Shown in pieces: positions 1 to 5,696 of a stretch of 5,696 nucleotides of DNA (position 1 is its first letter; every line of letters starts with the position of its first letter). The notes under the pieces were generated by a model. It had not been told where the DNA came from and searched no databases. It was given only the letters and a program-made list of their open reading frames with translations. The position numbers and the translations under genes were made by a program. The stretch comes from Saprospiraceae bacterium (GTDB lineage Bacteria; Bacteroidota; Bacteroidia; Chitinophagales; Saprospiraceae), in contig JALZWC010000491.1 of assembly GCA_023300255.1 (NCBI GenBank), positions 1 to 5,696 on the forward strand, in the 5' to 3' direction.

Positions 1-560
1 CCATTACCATCTCCATCTATGGGTAAGTACTCATTTAATTTAGCAGATTGTGTCTTCCATTTATTAAAGTCAGCACTATTGATAATACCATTGCCATCGT
101 AATCGCCTGCATATAAGAAATACTTTCCTGATACTATTTTCTGTTGTTTGGTTCCTTGAGTTTGCGTATCAGCTGTCGTAAAATCATACACTGCTCCTTT
201 ATACGTATTAGCAGATAAAATTGCTAAATGTGAGCGTGTATGAATACTGAAATATTGATTCTCTGCTTCTGCTATTGGAATACCTTCATTGCCCTTCACA
301 CTTAATAAATTTCCAGCTTTATCTATAAAGCCTGCGGCTTGATTGGTGATCGTTCCATCTGTATCTCTTAACATCAACAATACCCAATCTACTGCGGTAC
401 TTGGAAACTTTGTAGTACTTTCTGTACCTGCATAGTTCCATGGAAGTGTATTAAAAGGTTGACTCATCGGTAGCAGTCCTTTATCCTGTAGCTTTGTGTG
501 CATATCTTGAGTCCCTGCTTCATAATAGCCTTCTAGTAATACCTTTGCTTGAATCCCGCA
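1..560 (-). other. Saprospiria-type C-terminal module with dockerin type I repeats (residues 1246 to edge)
   Basis: The module starts at CGIQAKVLLEGYYE. It carries the pattern VDWVLLMLRD (with GYYEAGTQDMHTKL upstream) and the hallmark QYFSIHTRSHLAIL, which resembles a C-terminal region I associate with large Saprospiria exoproteins. It ends in two EF-hand-like loops spaced 29 residues apart. The first is DYDGNGIINSAD (1398-1409), with acidic or amide ligands at loop positions 1, 3, 5 and 12. The second starts DGDGNG at 1427 and is cut by the window edge. The spacing and loop sequence fit a type I dockerin, which would bind calcium and a cohesin-like or other partner. No cohesin gene is visible here. 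A type IX secretion signal beyond the edge cannot be excluded, but the fragment at 4838-5305 ends shortly after the second loop without one. Confidence 0.75.
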
Positions 561-3500
561 ACCTCCTGAAGCGTAAGTGATCCATAGTTTAGGTGCGAGA
601 TCAGCAGAACCGTCAAAAGAGTCTGCTGTACGAATTCCAGTACCTTCTAAAATTAATGCGATGGCATTGCCTGCTGAAAAATTAGGCCTGTTTACTATTT
701 CTTGTACAATTATTGAAAGGTCATTGGTCTTATAATTTCCTCCAATGATTGACCAGAATTCAGGTTCCCAAGTCACACTACTTGAAGTAGTTGTTCTATT
801 GGTGATATCATTAGGCGTAGCTGCAAATGCTGGCGCATTATCAATATCTTGCCCTTTGATTGTAATATTGGTAGCCACTGTATTCACTTCATCTGCGACA
901 AATTCTAATACCGCACTTGTTATCCTAGCACCTTGAGGAATCACTATATCTTGGAATCGTAGTCCGACCGTATAAATCACTCCTTCATCATTTACTAAAT
1001 CTAAATCACTACTAGAAGTAGACACAAAACCATCTGCTATTTTTTCTTCTGCGTCATCTGCACTGCTATTGATTTGATTGAAAACAATCGTATTGGAAAT
1101 ACCAAAACATAGATTCGATCTTCCTGGCGAACCATGAATAAAATCAGTACTCAGCTCATCCGAAGATTTCCAATGTGGAGCAATTGCATTATCTAATGAA
1201 GGATCTAATAGCGTTAAAGTGGAGCCGCTGCCATCAGGTGCCGTTGGCCATGGTGTTTCATCATCATAAACGATATAATCTACTAAGCACTTACTATCAT
1301 CAAAAAGAGATAATCGTTCTCCTTTATTACTTAAAGAAAAAGGCAACTCACCTATAAATGTTCCAGCGGGAATACTTGTAAAAGCAGTATTAAAAAAAAA
1401 CTCATCCTCTACTAATAATAAATAACCTTCTGCTGGAATAGTGACTCCTTGTGGGAATACATATTTTCCATCTTGATTATAAAATGTCCATTCCGACAGG
1501 TCAACTGCACTGGTAGTAGGATTATACAATTCCACCCAATCACCTGAGTCGAAATTGGCATTATCAGAATTATAATTGATTTCATTAATTACAATGGAAG
1601 TAGTAGGGGAATTACAAATTCGAGAATTTTCAGCCCCAGGTGTACCATTGATGTCATCCGAACGAAACCAGTTTAATGGATTCATTTGATTAAAAGAAGG
1701 ATGCAATAATTCTAGGGAATATCCTTGTCCATCAGGAACTTCGTCCCATGGTTTTTTATCATTATAAAAAACAGAATCTATACTTTGTTGGAGCGGATTT
1801 TGTAAAACTAGAGGTTCCCCATTTTTATCTAGACCACTGTTTTCCCATTGAAAAACTTGATAGCCATTGCCGTTGTATTGAGTTGCATCTTCTGCTATTA
1901 TAATATATTCATTAGCTGCAATTGTAACTCCTTCGGGAAACGTAAAACAGATTCCAGTACTAAATTGGTAATGGTCAAGCGCACGAGGCTGGCTGTCAGG
2001 ATTATAGATTTCTATAAATTCTTTTCTATTAGTAGTATCATTAGGATTATAATGAACTTCATTGATAACAAGATCCGCTGCTAGTTCAAATACGGGTGTA
2101 AGTGTTACATCGGTATTAAAAGATTGATATAAAATCGAATTAGTATCTCCAGTTTCTAACCAATGAGAAAAACGATACCTAGCATTTGGGATTGCATGAA
2201 TTTTAAGTGGAATATCGTTATGATAGATTCCAGTATAATTAAATGGAAGTGCATAAGCATTACTATGTAGACTTACCTTTCCATGAGTGGTATTGGTTAC
2301 ATTAATATTTAAATTAAATCGACCATCAGTATTCAAGACAGTGTCTATCATAGTCCTCATATAATCAGGACGAAGATTAAAATAATCTTTTAAATAAATG
2401 ACCGAAGTATCCCATCTTTCAAAATCCCAACCATCCCATTTATCTGTGTCCGCTTGAATTTCCGTACTAACTTCATTTTTTATATCATCAAAAATAGGTT
2501 GTATTCGACTAGGCTGCCAAATAGTATTGATATAAGTATTACAACGTTGTATATATTCCGCTTTAAATTTTTCATTGTCCATTAAGCGTTTAATAAATTT
2601 AGACGCCAAAAGACTACGTTGATTCTTAGCGTCAAGATTTATCACTTCATCTAGTAACTTTATATTGGTTACTCCTCCCTGCCAAATCAAGGCATCCAAA
2701 TCAGACATCATCCATCTCCACTTTCCATTAGGAGATCGTTCTCGCCATGTCCTTAAATTATTACCTGGCCAATCTCCATTATTGAAATAAATATTTGTGA
2801 TAATGTAATCTAGATAAGAATCGATATCAATTTGTGTTTCCACATATTCATAATGACTATCGTCTGCCATCGAATTATTAGTGATATAATCATCTAAGGC
2901 ATGATAGGCAATATTATCTCCTGCACTTATGGTCTCGTATAACCAATGATGTGAGGAACCGTCTAATTTTGGTAATTTTATAATATCAATATTCTCCGCA
3001 TCTATTTTAGGATGATGCGTTTTTACATATCCTGAGTTGAGGCGATCTCTAATATTATAAAAACCCCAATATTCATTATTGAGGTATACTGCAACAGGTC
3101 TAGAAGATTGAAGATCAATATCTAATTCCCCTTCTATTGTTCTTTGAAGAAAGGCATCAAACATTCTGTAACTCGACTTATGATTTCCACCTGATCTTAC
3201 TTTAAAGCCTTCCCATTTAGTTTCTTCCTTATTCTCGAATAGTTTATAATCTAAAGTGCCGACGCCAAATGCCTTTTTAAAAGATACATTAAATGATTTT
3301 TGGGGTGCCTTTCGACTACAGCCTCCGGAGATGGATAAACCACAACCTTCACTAAAACCAATCGATCCATCTTTTTCAAAAAGCGTAACATTCGCTTGAT
3401 ATTCCCAATCTTGATTATAATTCGATGGTACTAATTGACAAGGCCCAGTCGTACCATTTGTACCAATAACATGCATCCCCACTTCCTCATCCCACAGATA

Positions 3501-4295
3501 CTTTGGATCAATAGATATATGCAAAACAGGTAAGTCAGAAGTAGCATTAAAAATATAAGACTTGTCACTTATCTTACTTGACGCCCATCCATTTCTAATA
3601 GCAATGGCTTTGACAATCACGGTCGAGTCTATAGTAAACGATCCATCATACAAGTAACTAGATTCAGTTGGTTCTGTTCCATCAGTTGTATAATATATGC
3701 TCCCTCCCGATTCTGTTGAAATAGTAATGGATTCGCTCCCTGTATACAATCCGCTCAAAGGAGTAATGGTAGGTTGACTTAATTGTGGTTGACTTGCGCT
3801 ATTCGTACTATTGGGAGTAGGTGTAGTAAATACTTCCCAAGAATTCCCGCCATCTTCTAAACGTCCATAAGAGGAATCTTCGCCCATTGCAGGAAAGGTG
3901 ATTTCATCTTCTAAAGTTGTTCCATCTGTATCATATAAGTGAACGCTTCCACCACTTGCACTTAATTTAAAATTGGTATGATTTGCTCCTTGTTCGGTGT
4001 CATTATCTGCCCAAAAAATTAAATATCCATTGGCAGGAACCGTAGTTAAAGTAGCATTAGAAGTAGGAATAGTATATTGAGTAGGGTCTAGCGGATCATC
4101 AGAAAGATGATATCCTGCTATATTGATAGGACTATTACTGTTATTATAGATTTCTATCCAATCATCATATTCATCATTGGAATCAGCAAGGATTGTTTTA
4201 TTGGCAGCGAGCACTTCATTTATATATAATTGACTGTATATAGGGGTGATTATAAATAGAAATATAATTAATAAAAGATTGTTCTTTGCCCCCAT
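1..4295 (-). CDS. Secreted multidomain CotH-kinase / lamin-tail / dockerin protein (3' end outside window)
   Basis: The frame is open without a stop from the ATG at 4295 to the window edge (1431 full codons). An in-frame TAA at 4320-4322 and the absence of any other ATG between them fix this start. Residues 1-21 form a signal peptide (MGAKNNLLLIIFLF..., likely cleavage IYS|Q). Domains in order: lamin-tail 1 (about 22-165, LYINEV...DDWIEIYNN), chitobiase-C/Fn3-like (about 170-252, YYTTDGTEPT at 201-210), CotH core (255-642), beta-rich linker (about 650-735), lamin-tail 2 (742-890, LVINEVHYNP), lamin-tail 3 (901-1060, IVINEINYN), a DNRLRE-like beta sandwich (1069-1242), and a C-terminal module ending in dockerin repeats (1246 onward). 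By homology with the fragment at 4838-5305, the protein should end about 25 residues past the edge, near 1456. It is probably exported and held at the cell surface or released; its substrate and partner are unknown. It stands alone, with no operon neighbour in view. Family assignment is from motif recognition, not a search. Confidence 0.93.
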   Translation of the reverse strand, partial: MGAKNNLLLIIFLFIITPIYSQLYINEVLAANKTILADSNDEYDDWIEIYNNSNSPINIAGYHLSDDPLDPTQYTIPTSNATLTTVPANGYLIFWADNDTEQGANHTNFKLSASGGSVHLYDTDGTTLEDEITFPAMGEDSSYGRLEDGGNSWEVFTTPTPNSTNSASQPQLSQPTITPLSGLYTGSESITISTESGGSIYYTTDGTEPTESSYLYDGSFTIDSTVIVKAIAIRNGWASSKISDKSYIFNATSDLPVLHISIDPKYLWDEEVGMHVIGTNGTTGPCQLVPSNYNQDWEYQANVTLFEKDGSIGFSEGCGLSISGGCSRKAPQKSFNVSFKKAFGVGTLDYKLFENKEETKWEGFKVRSGGNHKSSYRMFDAFLQRTIEGELDIDLQSSRPVAVYLNNEYWGFYNIRDRLNSGYVKTHHPKIDAENIDIIKLPKLDGSSHHWLYETISAGDNIAYHALDDYITNNSMADDSHYEYVETQIDIDSYLDYIITNIYFNNGDWPGNNLRTWRERSPNGKWRWMMSDLDALIWQGGVTNIKLLDEVINLDAKNQRSLLASKFIKRLMDNEKFKAEYIQRCNTYINTIWQPSRIQPIFDDIKNEVSTEIQADTDKWDGWDFERWDTSVIYLKDYFNLRPDYMRTMIDTVLNTDGRFNLNINVTNTTHGKVSLHSNAYALPFNYTGIYHNDIPLKIHAIPNARYRFSHWLETGDTNSILYQSFNTDVTLTPVFELAADLVINEVHYNPNDTTNRKEFIEIYNPDSQPRALDHYQFSTGICFTFPEGVTIAANEYIIIAEDATQYNGNGYQVFQWENSGLDKNGEPLVLQNPLQQSIDSVFYNDKKPWDEVPDGQGYSLELLHPSFNQMNPLNWFRSDDINGTPGAENSRICNSPTTSIVINEINYNSDNANFDSGDWVELYNPTTSAVDLSEWTFYNQDGKYVFPQGVTIPAEGYLLLVEDEFFFNTAFTSIPAGTFIGELPFSLSNKGERLSLFDDSKCLVDYIVYDDETPWPTAPDGSGSTLTLLDPSLDNAIAPHWKSSDELSTDFIHGSPGRSNLCFGISNTIVFNQINSSADDAEEKIADGFVSTSSSDLDLVNDEGVIYTVGLRFQDIVIPQGARITSAVLEFVADEVNTVATNITIKGQDIDNAPAFAATPNDITNRTTTSSSVTWEPEFWSIIGGNYKTNDLSIIVQEIVNRPNFSAGNAIALILEGTGIRTADSFDGSADLAPKLWITYASGGCGIQAKVLLEGYYEAGTQDMHTKLQDKGLLPMSQPFNTLPWNYAGTESTTKFPSTAVDWVLLMLRDTDGTITNQAAGFIDKAGNLLSVKGNEGIPIAEAENQYFSIHTRSHLAILSANTYKGAVYDFTTADTQTQGTKQQKIVSGKYFLYAGDYDGNGIINSADFNKWKTQSAKLNEYLPIDGDGN
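570..1091 (-). other. DNRLRE-like beta-sandwich domain of the large protein (residues 1069-1242)
   Basis: The segment starts at TIVFNQINSSADDAEE and ends at APKLWITYA. It has the alternating pattern of a jelly-roll domain seen in many secreted Bacteroidota and Planctomycetota proteins: SSDLDLVND, VGLRFQDIVIPQGARITSA, LEFVADE, SIIVQEIVNRPNFSAGNA and a GTGIRTADSFDGS loop. The family resemblance is from memory; a carbohydrate-binding or structural adhesive role is an inference. It sits between the third lamin-tail domain and the C-terminal module. Confidence 0.6.
2370..3533 (-). other. CotH kinase-like core domain of the large protein (residues 255-642)
   Basis: This domain begins at LPVLHISID (255) and ends near RPDYMRTM (642). 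Motifs I recognise as typical of CotH proteins of Bacteroidota are GGCSRKAPQKS (R328, K333), FKVRSGGNHKSSYRMF (R367), YWGFYNIRDRL (409-419), NNGDWPGNN (D508) and KWRWMMSDLDAL (D532, D534). Bacillus CotH is an atypical secreted protein kinase that phosphorylates spore-coat proteins. The acidic D508 and D532/D534 positions are where I would expect the catalytic and metal-binding residues, but this was not checked by alignment. Cysteines 318 and 326 lie close together just before the SRK motif and could form a disulfide, which would suit an exported protein. Whether it is an active kinase is unknown. Confidence 0.85.
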
Positions 4296-4325
4296 TAACT
4301 GTGTAAGTTTTAATTGTGCTTATTC

Positions 4326-4380
4326 GGGGAGGACGGGAAGATTGGAGAGTTGGAAAATGGAAGGATTGGAGGATGGAAGG
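4326..4380. repeat. Purine-rich low-complexity tract (imperfect GGAAGATTGGA-like units)
   Basis: The plus strand is almost entirely G, A and a few T, built from imperfect short units such as GGAAGATTGGA, GTTGGAAAATGGA and GGATTGGAGGATGGA. On the coding strand of the large gene it is a C/T-rich stretch lying 31-85 bp ahead of the ATG at 4295, so it is probably in the 5' leader or promoter zone. The units are not identical, so simple slippage is less likely than for a true microsatellite. Function unknown. Confidence 0.6.
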
Positions 4381-4590
4381 ATGTAAAAAAAGAAGTCCAT
4401 TTATACAATGCATATCCTATTCCAAAAAAGGATATTCTCTTACTATTCTTGTTTTTTTCTATAAAAATGGGTAAAATAAACTGTTTATTATTTGGATATA
4501 AGGAACTGCTTAATATGTAAGGCTTTAAATGCAGATTATTTTTTGAGGAAGTAATTGGACAAAATTAAATTAACAAAATAGACTTGTATG

Positions 4591-4652
4591 TAACCACATA
4601 GGTACATAGAGCACATAGGCTTTGCTATGTGTCCTATATACCTATGTGGTTA
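4591..4652. repeat. 27-bp imperfect palindrome with 6-nt loop (REP-like hairpin)
   Basis: The left arm 4592-4618 (begins AACCACATAGGTA) pairs with the right arm 4625-4651 (ends TACCTATGTGGTT). Matches are 24 of 27, with one further T-A pair outside and a GCTTTG loop. Each arm itself contains the repeated word ACATAG. There is no clear T-run on either strand, so it is not a classic intrinsic terminator, although it could stop or slow transcription coming from the fragment at 4838-5305. It resembles dispersed ACCACATAG...CTATGTGGT elements that I recall from Flavobacteriia-type intergenic regions; that recollection is unverified. Confidence 0.8.
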
Positions 4653-4715
4653 AAAATAGCAGCTGATGGCAGTTTCTTTCTGAATTAAGTTGTTGTGTCT
4701 ATTTAACGGATTGCT

Positions 4716-4770
4716 GGTCTGGTGTAATTTTGAACACCTTTTACAAATCTATCCAGTCTTTAGACAGACC
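4716..4770. repeat. Nested inverted repeats (weak, possible structured region)
   Basis: An outer pair GGTCTG (4716-4721) / CAGACC (4765-4770) encloses GGTGT (4721-4725) / ACACC (4734-4738), followed by TTTT, and the palindrome GTCTTTAGAC (4756-4765). The inner stems share an end base with the outer pair, so not all can form at once. The stems are short and no gene on the plus strand ends here, so a terminator role is doubtful. Confidence 0.3.
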
Positions 4771-4837
4771 ATAAAACGAATGGGATGTAACGGAGAAAGA
4801 TATTTACAGATAGTTGTTTTATTAAAGAGTCACATGC

Positions 4838-5305
4838 CTAATACCGAATCCCCTCCTCCCCTATCTTAGACCGATTAATAATCCACAGATTATAATCCAA
4901 TGAATTAATAATGCCATTGCCATCTCCATCTATCGGTAAATACTCGTTGAATTTGGCGGACTTGGCTTTCCAATTGTTATAATCGAGGTTATTGATAATG
5001 CCTGAACTATCGTAATCACCTACGTATAAGAAATACTTTCCAGCTATAAATTTTAGTTGCTCTATTCCTTGGGCCTGCGTACCAGCCGTCGTGAAATCAT
5101 ACAAACCTCCTGTGTACTGATTAGCAGATAGTATCGCTAAATGAGAACGTGTATGTATACTAAAGTATTGATTTTTTGCGCCTGCTATTGGGATGCCTTC
5201 TACACCTTCTACACTCAGTAAATTTCCTGTTTTATCTATAAAGCCTGTTGCTTGATTAATTGCCGTACCATCTGCCGCTCTTAACACCAAGACTATACAC
5301 TCTTT
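4838..5305 (-). pseudogene. 5'-truncated paralogue: C-terminal module plus dockerin of a second large exoprotein
   Basis: The frame is open from 5305 (after a TAG at 5306-5308) to a TAG at 4838-4840. The translation from about 5290 aligns without gaps to residues of the large protein encoded at about 390 to 1, with about 93 of 126 identical by hand count. Shared stretches include QYFSIHTRSHLAILSAN, GKYFLY and NEYLPIDGDGNG. It contains no ATG codon, no signal peptide and none of the upstream domains; the only available starts are TTG or GTG in the middle of a folded domain. It is therefore best read as the remaining tail of a broken sister gene. The first dockerin loop reads DYDSSGIINNLD, with Ser in place of the Asn at loop position 5; the second, DGDGNGIINSLD, is intact. 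The protein would end in the charged tail SKIGEEGIRY. A short expressed product cannot be excluded, but nothing supports one. Confidence 0.8.
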
Positions 5306-5335
5306 CTAAATTGGGAACTGCTGTCGGATATAATT

Positions 5336-5546
5336 GCTGTTTGATGTAGATACAGGGACGAAGCTACGCTCCTTAGTTCCCGATCAAGTGTCTTTTTTAC
5401 TACAGACAGGTCCGAAGCTACGCTCCTTTTACAGTTTATTGTGTTTTTAGGGGCATCGCCTCGACCCTGTCTGTAGAAACGATATTTTGAAATTTTCCTA
5501 AGGAGCATAGCTTCGGCCCTGTAAAAAATATACATCAAACGGCAGC
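5336..5546. repeat. Cluster of four related 25-bp units in nested inverted arrangement (REP/REPIN-like)
   Basis: Four copies share the core CGAAGCTAYGCTCCTT preceded by ACAGG. Two are on the plus strand (5352-5376, 5406-5430) and two on the minus strand (5446-5470, 5498-5522). The first and last agree at 23 of 25 positions when one is inverted, the second differs from these at 4, and the third is a diverged form (CGAGGCGATGCCCCT, 19 of 25). The outer pair is extended by the inverted words GTTTGATGTA (5339-5348) / TACATCAAAC (5531-5540), giving arms of about 40 bp. The order plus, plus, minus, minus allows the whole region to fold into one large nested hairpin. There is no transposase in the window. 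Bacterial REP doublets mobilised by a RAYT transposase, or a small MITE, are the likely models. Confidence 0.75.
5400..5476. repeat. Inner inverted repeat of the cluster
   Basis: CTACAGACAGG (5400-5410) has a perfect inverted match CCTGTCTGTAG (5466-5476). With one base offset the match extends to a TCGA/TCCGA end, about 17 bp per arm, overlapping the starts of the second and third 25-bp units. It sits inside the outer arms described for the cluster. Confidence 0.75.
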
Positions 5547-5696
5547 CACATCCGTATTCCTAATACGCTAAAAGTCATTTGTTTCAATATTATAAAAAGT
5601 TAAGGCAAAGTGTAAGAATAAATTGGTCGTTTTAAGCTAGACATTTTTTCTTCTAAGGAATGCTAAAAAATTAAGCATAGCTGGGCTACGGTTCCT
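5547..5696. other. Non-coding right end of window with one small hairpin
   Basis: I see no coding region on either strand. CGTATT (5553-5558) and AATACG (5562-5567) form a perfect 6-bp stem with a 3-nt loop. At the edge, AGCATAGCT (5674-5682) repeats the core word found at 5504-5512 and is followed by a GGGCTACGG stretch, so another unit of the palindromic cluster may start here and continue outside the window. Confidence 0.4.

Larger units (their letters stand above)
4296..4837. other. 542-bp non-coding spacer upstream of the large gene
   Basis: This stretch separates the 3' end of the paralogue fragment (stop at 4838) from the start of the large gene. Besides the purine-rich tract and the palindrome listed separately, it holds nested inverted repeats at 4716-4770 and a 6-bp inverted repeat ATATCC/GGATAT (4412-4417 and 4430-4435). 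The promoter of the large gene must lie here. I could not find a confident Bacteroidota-type TTG / TAnnTTTG pair on the minus strand, and there is no purine-rich ribosome site just before the ATG, which is usual for this phylum. Short open frames on either strand have no protein-like features. Confidence 0.7.

Noticed and set aside
745..2084. Short plus-strand open frames at 745-936, 1175-1357 and 1848-2084
   Set aside because: They lie fully antisense to the large minus-strand gene, which is continuously open and has clear domains; their translations show no protein-like pattern.
4216..4413. Minus-strand open frame of 65 codons
   Set aside because: It overlaps the signal-peptide end of the large gene in another frame and is mostly a translation of the purine/pyrimidine tract.
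4410..4436. Promoter of the large gene (TTGGAA ... TATAAA on the minus strand)
   Set aside because: The spacing is about 14 bp and it does not fit the Bacteroidota consensus, so I do not annotate it as a promoter.
4314..4520. Plus-strand open frame of 68 codons
   Set aside because: Its first half is a translation of the low-complexity tract and the rest has no recognisable feature or start signal.
4716..4745. Stem-loop GGTGT...ACACC followed by TTTT as an intrinsic terminator on the plus strand
   Set aside because: The stem is only 5 bp and no plus-strand gene ends here.
5293..5538. Minus-strand open frame of 81 codons
   Set aside because: It is a read-through of the palindromic repeat cluster; the repeated words such as RSVAS come from the repeat units.
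5336..5546. CRISPR array
   Set aside because: The 25-bp units are few, diverged and lie in both orientations, without regular spacers.

Overview
The window looks like chromosomal DNA of an AT-rich member of the Bacteroidota. The best guess is a Saprospiria-like marine or activated-sludge lineage. The evidence is a very large secreted CotH/lamin-tail protein of the kind common in that group, no clear Shine-Dalgarno site ahead of it, and a C-terminal module I associate from memory with Saprospiria exoproteins. The taxon is an inference; no rRNA or housekeeping marker is present.

Positions 1-4295, minus strand: one open reading frame of at least 1431 codons that runs off the left edge of the window. 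I read every codon and found no stop or frameshift. It encodes, in order, a signal peptide, a lamin-tail domain, a chitobiase-C/Fn3-like domain, a CotH kinase domain, a beta-rich linker, two more lamin-tail domains, a beta-sandwich (DNRLRE-like) domain, a Saprospiria-type C-terminal module and a dockerin-type double EF-hand repeat.

Positions 4296-4837: a non-coding spacer upstream of that gene. It holds a purine-rich low-complexity tract (pyrimidine-rich in the gene's 5' leader), a strong 27-bp imperfect palindrome with a 6-nt loop, and a weaker set of nested hairpins.

Positions 4838-5305, minus strand: a 5'-truncated second copy of the C-terminal module plus dockerin of the large gene (about 74% amino-acid identity by hand count). 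It has no ATG, no signal peptide and no upstream domains. It is best read as the tail of a lost paralogue. It also supplies the likely ending of the large protein, about 25 residues beyond the window.

Positions 5306-5696: non-coding. Four related 25-bp units, two on each strand, form nested inverted repeats (a REP/REPIN-like cluster). This cluster begins within about 35 bp of the truncated end of the paralogue fragment. The rest contains one small hairpin and possibly part of another repeat unit at the right edge.

In short, the window shows one large cell-surface or secreted adhesin/kinase-like gene, next to the debris of a sister gene and mobile-looking palindromic repeats. I see no operon partner, RNA gene, CRISPR array or transposase.
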